Shown here: positions 50,821 to 59,749 of the stretch, in pieces
Position numbering within the stretch: position 1 is the stretch's first letter
Layout of the letters: each line of letters begins with the position of its first letter
Assembly: GCA_013178155.1 (NCBI GenBank)
Contig: JABLXH010000020.1
Coordinates: 1-64,000 of the forward strand
Reading direction: 5' to 3'
Length of the DNA stretch: 64,000 nucleotides
Origin: Armatimonadota bacterium
Lineage (GTDB): Bacteria; Armatimonadota; Zipacnadia; Zipacnadales; UBA11051
Translations under genes and position numbers: made by a program
Notes under the pieces: generated by a model
Databases searched by the model: none
The model's input: the letters and a program-made list of their open reading frames with translations, nothing else
What the model was told of the DNA's origin: nothing

Positions 50821-52590
50821 TCATCCCACCATGACCTCTTCTTCGGGGTAGGACAGCAAACGCTCGCGCACGCGCTGGCGAATGCTCAGGGCGAGAGTTA
50901 GCGGACCGACACGCCCCACGTACATGGCCAGCGAGATGATGACGCGTCCCGCGGCCGAGAGGTGTGGGGTCAGGGCCACGCTCAAGCCGACAGTGCCAAA
51001 GGCCGAGACCGTCTCAAAGAGCAGTTCGTGGAGCGCCCGGCGCTCAGTAAGACAGAGCAGGAAAGTGACAAGCATCACACCGGTAGCATAGAGAATCGTC
51101 ACAGCAAAGGCCCTGTGTCGCACCGTCTCGGGGATGGCTCGCCGCCAGAGCTGGACTCGACTGGAGCCGCGTAGCATCGCCAGCGTCTGCGACACAACCA
51201 CACAGAGGGTGGTGGTCTTGATGCCGCCGCCAGTGGAGCCAGGCGAGGCTCCCACGAACATCAGCAGGATCAGCACCATCTGCGTCGCCAGGGTGAGCTT
51301 CTCGATGGGCAGTGTGTTGAAGCCAGCCGTGCGGGGTGTAATGCTCTGAAAGAGCGAAGGCCAGAGGCGGTCCGATAGAGCCATTCCCGCAAAGGACTGG
51401 CGGCTCTCAAGAAGCAGTACAGCCATGAAGCCCACAGCGATGAGCGTGCCCGTGGTCACCAGGACCATGAGGCTATGGAGCTGCAGCCGGGGCCGCCGGC
51501 CCGCTCGACGCTCTGTCAGGAAGCGCTGCAGGTCCACCACCACCGGGAAGCCGATCCCGCCGGTGACGATCAGGGCGCAGATGGCGGCGTTAATCCAGGG
51601 GTTTTGGGCAAAGCCGACCAGGTTGTCGGAGAAGAGGCTGAACCCGGCATTGTTGAAGGCGGAGATGCTGTGGAAGACCCCCTGCCATGCAGCGTACCCC
51701 GGGGACAGACCTGTCGCCGACCAAGCCAGGGTCAGCACGGCTGCACCGGTGGCCTCCGTGGCCAGCACGAAGGTCACAATGTCACGCACCGTGCGACCCA
51801 GGTCACGGTGGTGGGTCAGGACGAGTGTGTCGTGCACCACCAGACGGTGACTGAGCGACAGCCGGCCACTGGCGATGGCGCCGAAGAAGGCCGAGAGGGT
51901 CATGATGCCCAGGCCGCCGACGTGAATCAGGGTCAGGATCACTATCTGGCCGAAGAGCGTGAAGTCGTTGGGGGTGTCCAGCACGATGAGACCGGTCACA
52001 CAGGTGGCGGAGGTGGCCGTGAATAGCGCGTCCAGCGGATGGTGCGCCACCTCGTGGGGCGAGGCGAGAGGCAGGCACAGAAAGACGGTGCCACTGGCAA
52101 TCACCAGGGCGAAGGTGCCCGCCACCAGGGCCGGCGGTGATAGCGGCGTTGCGTGCAGCGAGCCGGGGAGAAGGTACCCGGTCCGGAACACGAAGGCCAA
52201 CCGTAGCGCAGAGAGGACGACAAACCACTTCAGCAGGATGCTGATCGCCGGGATGAGGGGGCTATGAAGTTGGTCACTGCCAGGGAGGGCCCAGGCAGCT
52301 ACCGCCAGGACACTCACCAGGGCGAATCCTCCCCCCAGGCCGCGCTCGAGCCGCTGGACCGCCGAGCGCACCCCCAAAGACCGGCATAGCCTACCCGCGA
52401 CCACTGCCAGATGGAGGTAGTAGACGGTCAGGAGCAAGTCCGCCACGCGGAGCAAGGCCATCTGCCGGTCGCTCAGCGGGCGGGCGCCCACGTCCAGGAC
52501 GAGGGCCAGCAGCGCCAGGACACCCAAGAGGCCAAAGCTGTTAGCCGCGCGTCTGAGTTCGCGAGTCAGCGCATGGCGCTCAGAATCCAT
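50821..52590 (-). CDS. ktrB: KtrB/TrkH-type potassium transporter subunit
   Basis: A 589-residue membrane protein of the Trk/Ktr/HKT superfamily. Four P-loops with filter glycines are visible: TSATCVTGL, SAFNNAGFSL, TPRTAGFNTL and SAFGTVGLSV, and the MxM-P-M2 units follow each. The C-terminal gating-type helix region is YVGRVGPLTLALS. About 150 residues with three or four extra hydrophobic segments precede the first M1 helix, making it longer than typical KtrB (about 450 residues). It couples with ktrA, 16 bases downstream, for potassium uptake. ATG 52590 has no strong GGAGG, only GCAGGAC upstream. The dedA-like gene ends 38 bases before. Confidence 0.92.
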   Translation of the reverse strand: MDSERHALTRELRRAANSFGLLGVLALLALVLDVGARPLSDRQMALLRVADLLLTVYYLHLAVVAGRLCRSLGVRSAVQRLERGLGGGFALVSVLAVAAWALPGSDQLHSPLIPAISILLKWFVVLSALRLAFVFRTGYLLPGSLHATPLSPPALVAGTFALVIASGTVFLCLPLASPHEVAHHPLDALFTATSATCVTGLIVLDTPNDFTLFGQIVILTLIHVGGLGIMTLSAFFGAIASGRLSLSHRLVVHDTLVLTHHRDLGRTVRDIVTFVLATEATGAAVLTLAWSATGLSPGYAAWQGVFHSISAFNNAGFSLFSDNLVGFAQNPWINAAICALIVTGGIGFPVVVDLQRFLTERRAGRRPRLQLHSLMVLVTTGTLIAVGFMAVLLLESRQSFAGMALSDRLWPSLFQSITPRTAGFNTLPIEKLTLATQMVLILLMFVGASPGSTGGGIKTTTLCVVVSQTLAMLRGSSRVQLWRRAIPETVRHRAFAVTILYATGVMLVTFLLCLTERRALHELLFETVSAFGTVGLSVALTPHLSAAGRVIISLAMYVGRVGPLTLALSIRQRVRERLLSYPEEEVMVG

Positions 52591-52627
52591 CGTTCAGTCC
52601 TGCAGGGCCAGTCGGCGGGAATGGCCG

Positions 52628-53299
52628 TCAGGGCTCCACACTGTCCTCGGCGGTCGTTGCTGCCGCCTGCTTCCGCGGCTGGCCCCAGTAGGGTCTGAGG
52701 TGCCGGTAGAGATACAGCCCAATGCCCAGCAGCAGGACCACCCCAATGGCCGCATCAAACTTGTGGAACAGCGGCTTCAGCGTCTTCTCCCAGTTCTCTC
52801 CCAGCTTCAGGCCAGCGTAGGCAAGCGCAAGACACCACGGATACGAGCCCACGAAAGTGTAAATGATAAACTTGGTCATGTTCATCCGGTTCACGCCGGC
52901 CGGGAAGGCGATGAAAGTGCGGATCACCGGCAGCAGGCGAGCGATGAAGACAGTGATGTCGCCCCGCCGCTCGAACCAGCGGTCGGCCATGTCCACATCA
53001 TGGGGGTTGATCAGCACGTACTTGCCGTACTTGAGGATAAGCGGCCGCCCGCCGTACATCCCCAGGTAATAGGCGGGGATTGAGCCCACCACACAGCCGA
53101 TGGCTCCGGCCAGCGCCGCGAGCCACAGGTTCATCTGCCCCTTGAAGACAAGGTAACCTGCAAAGGGCATGATGACCTCGGAGGGCAGGGGGATGCAGCA
53201 GCTCTCGATGCCCATCAGGAGCACGATGCCCCAGTACCCCATCCCCGCGATGGTGTTCATCACGAAGGTGCCAATAATTGTCAGGATGTGCTCTACCAT
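52628..53299 (-). CDS. DedA-family membrane protein
   Basis: A 223-residue membrane protein of the DedA/VTT (SNARE-associated) family. The acidic and proline-rich motif GIESCCIPLPSEVIMPFAG and the later ARLLPVIRTFIAFPAGVNRM (with conserved Arg) are both intact; both are linked in E. coli DedA proteins to phospholipid flipping (undecaprenyl phosphate and related lipids) and proton-dependent function. It has about five or six hydrophobic helices. ATG 53299 has AAGGGG 4 to 5 bases upstream and a strong promoter about 42 bases further up. It probably heads a dedA-ktrB-ktrA transcript. Confidence 0.9.
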   Translation of the reverse strand: MVEHILTIIGTFVMNTIAGMGYWGIVLLMGIESCCIPLPSEVIMPFAGYLVFKGQMNLWLAALAGAIGCVVGSIPAYYLGMYGGRPLILKYGKYVLINPHDVDMADRWFERRGDITVFIARLLPVIRTFIAFPAGVNRMNMTKFIIYTFVGSYPWCLALAYAGLKLGENWEKTLKPLFHKFDAAIGVVLLLGIGLYLYRHLRPYWGQPRKQAAATTAEDSVEP

Positions 53300-53347
53300 G
53301 AAACCCCTTTGCCTTTGCCTGATACCCACCACGACAACGGTGGAGGG

Positions 53348-53377
53348 AGGATAGTTGCCGACGCGCCTCATTGTCAA
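53348..53377 (-). promoter_or_regulatory. Sigma-70-type promoter for dedA-ktrB-ktrA
   Basis: On the minus strand TTGACA (53377-53372) and TATCCT (53353-53348) are 18 bases apart, a good housekeeping-type promoter. The expected transcript start lies near 53341, about 42 bases before ATG 53299. Confidence 0.65.
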
Positions 53378-53479
53378 GGCAACCCCGACCCGAGGATCTA
53401 CGGGCCGGCCAAGGAGGCGCCTTCATCGAGGGCGAAAATGGTCTCCGCCAAACCACTTCGGCGGCCGCAGGTGAGTCAG

Positions 53480-54214
53480 ATGAACTGGCCAGATGGCAAG
53501 CGCTGGGTCTACTCGATCACTTACGACGAGGGCTGTCAGGAGCTACTCAACCACGCCCTGCCCCTGCACCGCAAGTACGGTGTTCCGGGGCATGTGGCCC
53601 TGGTCGCCAGCCAGATCGGCGTGCCCCGCAACGTTCCGGGCAGTAGCTACGACGGCTGGATGATTCTCTCGCGGGAGGAGATAGACATGCTGTGCGCCGA
53701 GGGCTGGGGTGTGTCCTGTCACAGCATGACCCATGCCTCAACCACAGACGCCAACGCCGAGTACGAAGTCGTGGAAGCCCGCAAGGTGCTGGAGGAGGCC
53801 CTGGGGAGGCCGGTAACGATGTACTGCGTGCCGGGCAGCAACGAATGCTACCCGGCGGCGCTGAAGGTCGCCGAGCGTGCCGGTTACAAAGCCATCATGA
53901 CCATCACCGACATGGTCAATACGCCGGAAACCGACCTGCTGGCGCTGGGCCGGGTGCCTCTGCACACCCAGTACCCGCCGCCGTTCTACTCGGCTTACGA
54001 CCCCTACAAGCGGATTCACCAGGCCATGGACCTGGGCGGGTGGATCATTGACTATTGCCATTGCCCGATGCCCGACAAGGCAGTGCACCCGTGGAAGGAT
54101 TGCACCCTCGCCGAGCTGGAGGAGCGCTTTGCGACGGTCTGCCGCGTCGGAGGCGACGAGGTCTGGCTGGCGGAGCCCAACGACGTGGTGGCTCATCTCC
54201 TGGAGAACCGCTGA
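53480..54214 (+). CDS. Polysaccharide deacetylase-like (NodB-homology) protein
   Basis: A 244-residue protein with NodB-homology features: VYSITYDEG is the metal/catalytic aspartate-containing motif 1 (usually TFDDG) and GVSCHSMTH is motif 2 with the two histidines (HxxxH). A later VTMYCVPGSNECYP replaces the common RPPxG motif, and the C-terminal DYCHCPM carries a histidine. Members deacetylate chitin oligomers, peptidoglycan or xylan with a divalent metal. There is no signal peptide, and the substrate is unknown. Start ATG 53480 has AGGTGA 5 bases upstream; GTG 53471 and ATG 53438 (with GAGGG upstream) are alternatives. It diverges from the dedA operon and is followed by a long hairpin. Confidence 0.82.
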   Translation: MNWPDGKRWVYSITYDEGCQELLNHALPLHRKYGVPGHVALVASQIGVPRNVPGSSYDGWMILSREEIDMLCAEGWGVSCHSMTHASTTDANAEYEVVEARKVLEEALGRPVTMYCVPGSNECYPAALKVAERAGYKAIMTITDMVNTPETDLLALGRVPLHTQYPPPFYSAYDPYKRIHQAMDLGGWIIDYCHCPMPDKAVHPWKDCTLAELEERFATVCRVGGDEVWLAEPNDVVAHLLENR

Positions 54215-54223
54215 GAAAGACCA

Positions 54224-54291
54224 CGGTAAGAGCGCTCACCAGTGCACGACCGGAATTCCAGGGCATCGCGCTCTGGTGAGCGCTCCTACCG
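54224..54291. repeat. Large inverted repeat between convergent genes
   Basis: An imperfect stem of 19 bp (54224-54242 with 54273-54291, one mismatch) encloses a 30-base loop that itself contains the palindrome GGAATTCC. A further weak 5-bp hairpin follows at 54306-54319 (AGGGC/GCCCT). It lies between the deacetylase gene and the minus-strand ACT-protein gene, so it may serve as a bidirectional transcription terminator or be a dispersed MITE/REP-like element. No T run follows it. Confidence 0.6.
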
Positions 54292-54326
54292 GTTGTCATG
54301 GGTGAGGGCTCTTGCCCTGAGCCCCG

Positions 54327-54593
54327 CTACTCACACGTGAAGCACATCTGCTTCACGCACACACCCTCCAGCGCGTTGAGCTTGTCGGCCAGCTCCTGAC
54401 ACTTGTCCTGACAGCCATACATCTCCAGCAGGATCAGCCCACCGGTGGCGCAGACGCCCTCGGCAACCTGGTGCAGGCCGATGCGGGTGCGGATGTGACA
54501 ACCGTATTCGGTCAGCAGTCTCTGCACGTCGGCGGCCTCCTTGGCCCGGTCGCTGACGTGAATCCCAAAGACCAGATGCTGGCATTCGGCCAT
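54327..54593 (-). CDS. TM1266-like ACT-fold regulator (iron-only hydrogenase system type)
   Basis: A small 88-residue protein whose pattern matches the TM1266/NikR-like ACT family: HLVFGIHVSDRAKEAADVQ opens the beta-alpha-beta fold, TRIGLHQVAEGVC lies in the middle and LADKLNALEGVCVKQM closes it. Members occur beside hydrogenase maturation or nitroreductase genes and are thought to be regulatory. This copy has eight cysteines (including CFTCE at the end and CQDKC), unusual for the family, which may bind a metal. The neighbour is a divergent aspartase gene, not a hydrogenase gene. ATG 54593 has AAAGGGGA about 9 bases upstream. Confidence 0.62.
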   Translation of the reverse strand: MAECQHLVFGIHVSDRAKEAADVQRLLTEYGCHIRTRIGLHQVAEGVCATGGLILLEMYGCQDKCQELADKLNALEGVCVKQMCFTCE

Positions 54594-54612
54594 GTCTGCA
54601 TTCCCCTTTCCC

Positions 54613-54641
54613 TTGCTTCAGTCCCGCGGAATAGGTAAGCT
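54613..54641 (+). promoter_or_regulatory. Possible sigma-70 promoter for aspA
   Basis: TTGCTT (54613-54618) and TAAGCT (54636-54641) are 17 bases apart on the plus strand, giving a leader of about 78 bases before GTG 54725. The -10 matches the consensus only in part. Confidence 0.4.
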
Positions 54642-54724
54642 GTCCTGAGTTCGCGAGTACGTCGGTCGCTGCATGATTCGCCCCGGCGGGCCCTGTTTCC
54701 TGCCCGCATTCGAGGTGTTGTCCC

Positions 54725-56152
54725 GTGTCTGAAGCCCCTGAGTTTCGCACTGAGCACGACCTGCTTGGCACTCGGCCCGTGCCCGCCGGAGCCCTGTGGG
54801 GCATCCATACCGAGCGCGCAAGGGAGAACTTCCCGCTGACCGGGCGCCGGGTCTACCCGGAGCTGATCCACGCCTTCGGAGCGGTCAAGCTGGCCTGCTG
54901 CCGGACCAATGAGGAACTGGGGTACCTGGACCCGTCGCTGGCCCAGGCACTCGCCGCCGCCTGCGCGGAGATGATGGAGGGACAGCTCGACGAACACATC
55001 GTCGTGGATGCTCTTCAGGGCGGGGCGGGCACCTCCACCAACATGAACGTGAACGAGGTCCTGGCCAACCGCGCCCTCCAGCTTATGGGACGTCCGCTGG
55101 GCGACTATGACACTCTCAGCCCCCTGGACCATGTGAACCTGCACCAGTCCACCAATGACACCTACCCCACCGCTCTGAAGATCGCCGCCATCCGGCACCT
55201 CCGGACGCTCGAACGCGAGGTCATCACCCTGCTGGAGGAGTTCCAGAGCAAGGAACGGCGGTACGCGGGGGTGGTCAAGGTCGGGCGGACGCAGCTTCAG
55301 GACGCGGTGCTGACCACCCTCGGCCGCGAGCTGTCCAGTTACGCCGAGGCCTTCGCCCGGGACCGCTGGCGCATCTACAAGTGCGAGGAGCGCCTGCGGG
55401 TGGTGAACCTGGGCGGGACGGCCATCGGGACGGGCCTGGCTGCGCCGCGACGGTACATCTTCCGGGTCATCGAGCACCTGCGCGACATCACCAACCTGGG
55501 CCTGGCCCGCGCAGAGAACCTGGTGGAGTGCACCCAGAACACCGATGTCTTCGTCGAGGTCTCGGGCATCCTGAAGGCCTGCGCCAGCAACCTGTTGAAG
55601 GTGGCAAGCGACCTGCGCCTGCTCTCCAGCGGCCCCGACGCGGGCTTCGGCGACATCCGTATCCCGGCCCGTCAGGCCGGCTCGTCCATCATGCCCGGCA
55701 AGGTCAACCCGGTCATCCCCGAGGCGGTGTCCCAGGCCGCCCTGCAGGTCATGGCCAACGACCAGGCGCTGACCATGGCCTGTTCCCTGGGTAACCTGGA
55801 GCTGAACGCCTTCCTGCCCCTGATTGCCGACACGCTCTTGGGCAGCCTCGACCTGCTGACTCGGGCCTGTCGCCTGTTCTACCAGCACTGTGTCACCGGC
55901 ATCGAGCCCAACGAGGAGCGCCTGCGGCAGTACGTGGAGGGAGCCACGGCAACCGTCACGGCGCTGGTGGAGAGGATCGGCTACACGCGGGCCACCGAGG
56001 TCGCCGAGACCGCGCGGGCCAGCGGAAAGACCATCAAGCAGGTGGTCCTGGAGCAGGGGCTGCTGAGTGAGGAGGAGTTCGCCGCCCTGGTCGCCCCCGA
56101 GAGCGTGACGCGGCTGGGGAGCCCCGACTCGGAGGACGGGTTTGGGGTCTAG
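54725..56152 (+). CDS. aspA: Aspartate ammonia-lyase
   Basis: A 475-residue member of the aspartase/fumarase superfamily. The signature loop AGSSIMPGKVNPVIPE (near residue 318) with VIPE rather than the TQCE of class II fumarases points to aspartase. Other family blocks are LQGGAGTSTNMNVNEV, NLHQSTNDTYPTALKI, GRTQLQDAVLTTLG and LGGTAIGTGLAAP. It reversibly releases ammonia from L-aspartate to give fumarate, in the cytoplasm as a tetramer. GTG 54725 has GAGGTG 6 bases upstream. It diverges from the TM1266-like gene and converges on a HAD phosphatase gene with 48 bases between. Argininosuccinate-lyase or adenylosuccinate-lyase types are excluded by the loop sequence. Confidence 0.95.
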   Translation: MSEAPEFRTEHDLLGTRPVPAGALWGIHTERARENFPLTGRRVYPELIHAFGAVKLACCRTNEELGYLDPSLAQALAAACAEMMEGQLDEHIVVDALQGGAGTSTNMNVNEVLANRALQLMGRPLGDYDTLSPLDHVNLHQSTNDTYPTALKIAAIRHLRTLEREVITLLEEFQSKERRYAGVVKVGRTQLQDAVLTTLGRELSSYAEAFARDRWRIYKCEERLRVVNLGGTAIGTGLAAPRRYIFRVIEHLRDITNLGLARAENLVECTQNTDVFVEVSGILKACASNLLKVASDLRLLSSGPDAGFGDIRIPARQAGSSIMPGKVNPVIPEAVSQAALQVMANDQALTMACSLGNLELNAFLPLIADTLLGSLDLLTRACRLFYQHCVTGIEPNEERLRQYVEGATATVTALVERIGYTRATEVAETARASGKTIKQVVLEQGLLSEEEFAALVAPESVTRLGSPDSEDGFGV

Positions 56153-56200
56153 TGACCGGCCAGACCCACCCTGATGTTGTTGGCGCAGTCCGCTCAGGAC

Positions 56201-56866
56201 TCAGACCCCAACCAGAGCGCGGAGTTGCGCCAGCGTCAGCTCCGCCAGGCTGTCCACCACCAGGTCGGCGGCCTGGAGTTCCCCCGCGGTGACGGTGCTG
56301 GTGACGGCCACACAGCGCATTCCGGCGGACTTGGCGGCCTGCACGCCGGCCGGGGCGTCCTCAAAGACGATGCAGCGCTCCGGCGTCACGCCCAGGCGCT
56401 CCGCCGTCAGCAGGTAGATCTGCGGGTCAGGCTTCTTGCGGGTCACGTCATCACCGGTGATGACCGCGTCAAACCACTCGAGCTTGAGACCGGTGCCCGC
56501 GATGACCGGGAACTGCTTGGTCTTCTGGCCGGAAGTCGCGATGGCTAGCTTCACTTCCGGGTCGTGGCGGGCCGCGGTCACCAGTTCCAGAACCCCGGGA
56601 GAGGCTGGCAGGGGCTCGTCCTGCAAGAGCCGGAAGAAGTTGGCTGCCCGGCGGTCCACCGCCGCCTGGGTGTCTATGGTCACGCCATATTTCTCGGCCA
56701 CACCCTCGCAGTAGCGCTCATCCCCATGCCCGACAAAGGGCCGGAAGTCCTCGGGCTGCACCGTGACGCCGTAGAGCTCCCGAAACATCAGCACGCTGGC
56801 CCGGGCGTTGAGCGCCTCGGTGTCAGCTACCACGCCGTCCACGTCGAAGATCAGCGCCCAGACCAT
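56201..56866 (-). CDS. HAD-family phosphatase, beta-phosphoglucomutase-like
   Basis: A 221-residue HAD-superfamily hydrolase with cap domain C1. Motif I is DVDGVVADTE, motif II is AIATSGQK, motif III the lysine in TRKKPDP, and motif IV is VFEDAPAGVQAA. The DxDGV(V/L)xDTE form and size match beta-phosphoglucomutases and sugar-phosphate phosphatases. It likely acts on a sugar phosphate, as suggested by the coupled pgl gene. ATG 56866 has GGAGG 7 bases upstream; GTG 56869 is the first in-frame codon but sits too close. The start overlaps the pgl stop as TGATG, which points to translational coupling. Confidence 0.88.
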   Translation of the reverse strand: MVWALIFDVDGVVADTEALNARASVLMFRELYGVTVQPEDFRPFVGHGDERYCEGVAEKYGVTIDTQAAVDRRAANFFRLLQDEPLPASPGVLELVTAARHDPEVKLAIATSGQKTKQFPVIAGTGLKLEWFDAVITGDDVTRKKPDPQIYLLTAERLGVTPERCIVFEDAPAGVQAAKSAGMRCVAVTSTVTAGELQAADLVVDSLAELTLAQLRALVGV

Positions 56867-57609
56867 CACGATACCTCCAGGCTGTGCAGAGAGTCACCGA
56901 CCGCTGCCTCGTCTACCCACCAGACCAGCCCTCCGTCGGTGGGCTGTACCCCGGTCGCTGGACACGCCGTGACGGGTTCCTCCCGTGAGAGCGCACGCCG
57001 TAACGCCTCACGCTTGCTCGCCCCGGACACCAGGAACCACACGCGGGCAGCATGGTTCAGAACCGGAAGGGTCAGGGTCAGGCGCGTCCGCGGCTCGGTC
57101 GGGGCCTCGCCAACAGTCACCCACCGCCGGCGTTCAGCGACGGCGGGGCTTCCCGGAAACAGCGACCCGGTGTGACCGTCGTCACCCAGCCCCAGCAGAA
57201 TCAGGTCGAAGCGGGGCCAGTCGCCAGTGAACACCCGGCGCAGTTCGGTCTCGTAGGCCTCTGCCGCCGCCTGGGCGTCCGGCAGCGCAGTGGGGAACGG
57301 GTGCACCTGCGACGGCGGCACCGGCACGCGGCTGAGGAGGGCCTCCCGTGCCATGCGCTGGTTGCTGGCCGGGTCATCCGGGGGCACGAAGCGCTCGTCG
57401 CCCCAGAAGACGTGCACCGCGGACCACGGGAAGCTGTCGCGGTACCTGGTGGCGAGCGCCTGGTACAGCCCGCGGGGTGTGCTGCCGCCGGCCAGGGCCA
57501 CAGCAAAGTGGTCCTGGCCCGAAACAGCCTCCCGCACCACGGCTGCCAGAGCCTCCGCGGCAGCCGCGCTTAGCGCCTGCAGGTCCGGAAAGACACGCAC
57601 CTCGGCCAT
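56866..57609 (-). CDS. pgl: 6-phosphogluconolactonase
   Basis: A 247-residue DevB/SOL-type 6-phosphogluconolactonase. GGSTPRGLYQAL, VFWGDERFVPPDDPASNQ and LLGLGDDGHTGSLFPGSPA are the family motifs, and LVSGASKREALRRAL closes the fold. It hydrolyses 6-phosphogluconolactone in the oxidative pentose phosphate pathway. It is divergently paired with transketolase, and overlaps the downstream HAD gene, forming a compact sugar-phosphate cluster. ATG 57609 has GGAGGG about 11 bases upstream. A consensus-like promoter is seen about 45 bases further up. Confidence 0.95.
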   Translation of the reverse strand: MAEVRVFPDLQALSAAAAEALAAVVREAVSGQDHFAVALAGGSTPRGLYQALATRYRDSFPWSAVHVFWGDERFVPPDDPASNQRMAREALLSRVPVPPSQVHPFPTALPDAQAAAEAYETELRRVFTGDWPRFDLILLGLGDDGHTGSLFPGSPAVAERRRWVTVGEAPTEPRTRLTLTLPVLNHAARVWFLVSGASKREALRRALSREEPVTACPATGVQPTDGGLVWWVDEAAVGDSLHSLEVS

Positions 57610-57660
57610 CTTCCGCAGTCCCTCCGCAACCGACGGGAAGGTGTCGCTGGTCCAGTTGGC

Positions 57661-57689
57661 ATAATATACGCCGCAGCCGCAGCGCGCAA
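57661..57689 (-). promoter_or_regulatory. Sigma-70-type promoter for pgl
   Basis: On the minus strand TTGCGC (57689-57684) and TATTAT (57666-57661) are 17 bases apart. The start would lie near 57654, about 45 bases before ATG 57609. The same AT island might also serve the divergent tkt gene, but no good plus-strand -35 was found. Confidence 0.6.
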
Positions 57690-57724
57690 CGTGCTGCCAA
57701 CTCTACGACTCGGTGTGATCCCCC

Positions 57725-59713
57725 ATGAACGAACTGGACCAGCTGTGCATCGACTCTCTGCGCTTTCTGGCGGTTGACGCCGTCGAGGCGGCCAACTCCG
57801 GCCATCCGGGCCTCCCTCTGGGCGCAGCTCCCATGGCCTACGCCATCTTCGACCGCTTCCTGCGGTTCAACCCGGCCAACCCGGGCTGGTTCAACCGCGA
57901 CCGCTTCATCCTGTCGGCGGGCCACGGGTCCGCTCTGCTCTACGCGCTGCTGCACAGCTTCGGCTACGATGTGTCACTGGAGCAGGTGAAGCAGTTCCGC
58001 CAGTGGGGCAGCATCACGCCCGGCCACCCGGAGTACGGCCTGACCCCGGGAGTGGAATGCACCACGGGCCCCCTGGGCCAGGGATTTGCCATGGGCGTGG
58101 GCATGGCCATGGCTGAGCGCTTCCTGGCGGCACGCTACAACACGCCGGAGGCGACGGTGGTGGACCACTACACCTACGCTATCGTGTCGGACGGCGACCT
58201 GATGGAGGGCGTGGCCTCCGAGGCCGCCTCGCTGGCCGGGCACCTGCGGCTGGGCAAACTGATTTACCTGTATGACGACAACGAGATCTCGATCGAGGGT
58301 TCCACGGACCTGGCCTTCACGGAGGACGTGCCCGCCCGGTTCGCGGCCTATGGCTGGCATCTGCAGGACGTGGCCGATGGCAATGACCTGGACGCCATCT
58401 GTGCTGCCATCGAGGCTGCCCAGGCGGAGACGGAGCGACCGTCACTGATCGTGGTGCATACCACCATCGGCTGCGGCAGCCCGAAGGCGGGGACGGCGGG
58501 CGTCCATGGCGAGCCTCTGGGCGCCGAGGCCATGGCCGCGACTCGCGAGTGCTATGCCTGGCCCAAGGAGCCCTTCTTCATGCCGGACGAGGCCCGTGAT
58601 CACATGGGCGAGGCGGTGGAGAGGGGTTTGCGCCTGGAGGCCGAGTGGAGCGCCTTGTGCGACCGGGCGGCCGCGGCGAACCCCGACCTCATGGCCGAGT
58701 TCCGGGCGGCCATCGCCGGCGAGCTGCCCGCAGGATGGACAGAGGCCTTGCCGGTGTTCCCCGCCGACAAGGAGCAGGCGACACGCAATGCTTCTGGCGT
58801 CGTCCTGAACGCCCTGGGCGAGGTCCTGCCCAACCTGTTGGGCGGCTCGGCGGACCTGTCGCCCTCCAATAAGAGCGACATCAGGAGCGGTGGCGAGTTC
58901 GGCCTGACTAACGCCGAGTGCGGGCGCAACATCCATTTCGGAGTCCGCGAGCACGCCATGGGGGCCATCGTCAACGGCATGGCCCTCCACGGCGGCGTCA
59001 TCCCCTATGGCGCGACCTTCCTGATCTTCTCCGACTACCTGCGCCCGGCGCTGCGGCTGGCGGCGCTGCAGGAGGCTCACTCGCTGTTCATTTTCACCCA
59101 TGACAGTATCGGGGTGGGCGAGGACGGGCCCACGCACCAGCCCATCGAGCAGATCATGAGCCTGCGTCTGATACCCCATCTCATGGTCTACCGCCCGGCC
59201 GACGCCAACGAGACCGCCCAATGCTGGAAGCTGATGATTGAGCGGAAGGAGCCTGCTCTCATCGCCCTCACCCGGCAGAACCTGCCGACGCTGGATGTGG
59301 AGCGGTACCCGGTGCGCCAGGGCGTGCCCCGGGGCGCGTACGTCCTGTCGGAGCCCGAGGGCGATCCACAGGTCATTCTGCTGGCGACCGGGTCTGAAGT
59401 CAGTCTGGCGCTGGCAGCCCAGGAGGTCCTGGCGGCAGAGAGCGTCCGGGCCCGCGTGGTCTCGATGCCCTGCTGGGAGCTGTTCGAGGCTCAGCCCGAG
59501 TGCTACCAGTGCGAGGTACTGCCGCCGGGCATCCCCAGGGTGGCCATCGAGGCTGGGGCGACCATCGGCTGGCAGAGGTGGGTGGGCAGCGACGGCGCGG
59601 TCATCGGCCTCAACCGCTTCGGCGCCTCGGCTCCGGCGAAGACCGTGTTCAAGGAGCTGGGGTTTACGATCGAGAACGTCGTCCAGACAGCAAAGGGGCT
59701 GCTGGAGGCGTGA
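57725..59713 (+). CDS. tkt: Transketolase
   Basis: A 662-residue transketolase, full length for the family. Residues of the TPP and sugar sites are clear: [46 protein letters not shown], the TPP-binding [26 protein letters not shown], and in the C-terminal half [15 protein letters not shown] and [17 protein letters not shown]. It transfers two-carbon units between sugar phosphates in the non-oxidative pentose phosphate pathway. It is divergent from pgl, with 115 bases between start codons. ATG 57725 has no strong ribosome binding site (GTGTGATCCCCC upstream). A small cysteine-rich gene follows at 36 bases. Confidence 0.97.
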   Translation: MNELDQLCIDSLRFLAVDAVEAANSGHPGLPLGAAPMAYAIFDRFLRFNPANPGWFNRDRFILSAGHGSALLYALLHSFGYDVSLEQVKQFRQWGSITPGHPEYGLTPGVECTTGPLGQGFAMGVGMAMAERFLAARYNTPEATVVDHYTYAIVSDGDLMEGVASEAASLAGHLRLGKLIYLYDDNEISIEGSTDLAFTEDVPARFAAYGWHLQDVADGNDLDAICAAIEAAQAETERPSLIVVHTTIGCGSPKAGTAGVHGEPLGAEAMAATRECYAWPKEPFFMPDEARDHMGEAVERGLRLEAEWSALCDRAAAANPDLMAEFRAAIAGELPAGWTEALPVFPADKEQATRNASGVVLNALGEVLPNLLGGSADLSPSNKSDIRSGGEFGLTNAECGRNIHFGVREHAMGAIVNGMALHGGVIPYGATFLIFSDYLRPALRLAALQEAHSLFIFTHDSIGVGEDGPTHQPIEQIMSLRLIPHLMVYRPADANETAQCWKLMIERKEPALIALTRQNLPTLDVERYPVRQGVPRGAYVLSEPEGDPQVILLATGSEVSLALAAQEVLAAESVRARVVSMPCWELFEAQPECYQCEVLPPGIPRVAIEAGATIGWQRWVGSDGAVIGLNRFGASAPAKTVFKELGFTIENVVQTAKGLLEA

Positions 59714-59749
59714 GCCGTCTGCATCCTCGCGGACGATGAGGGAGCCAAG

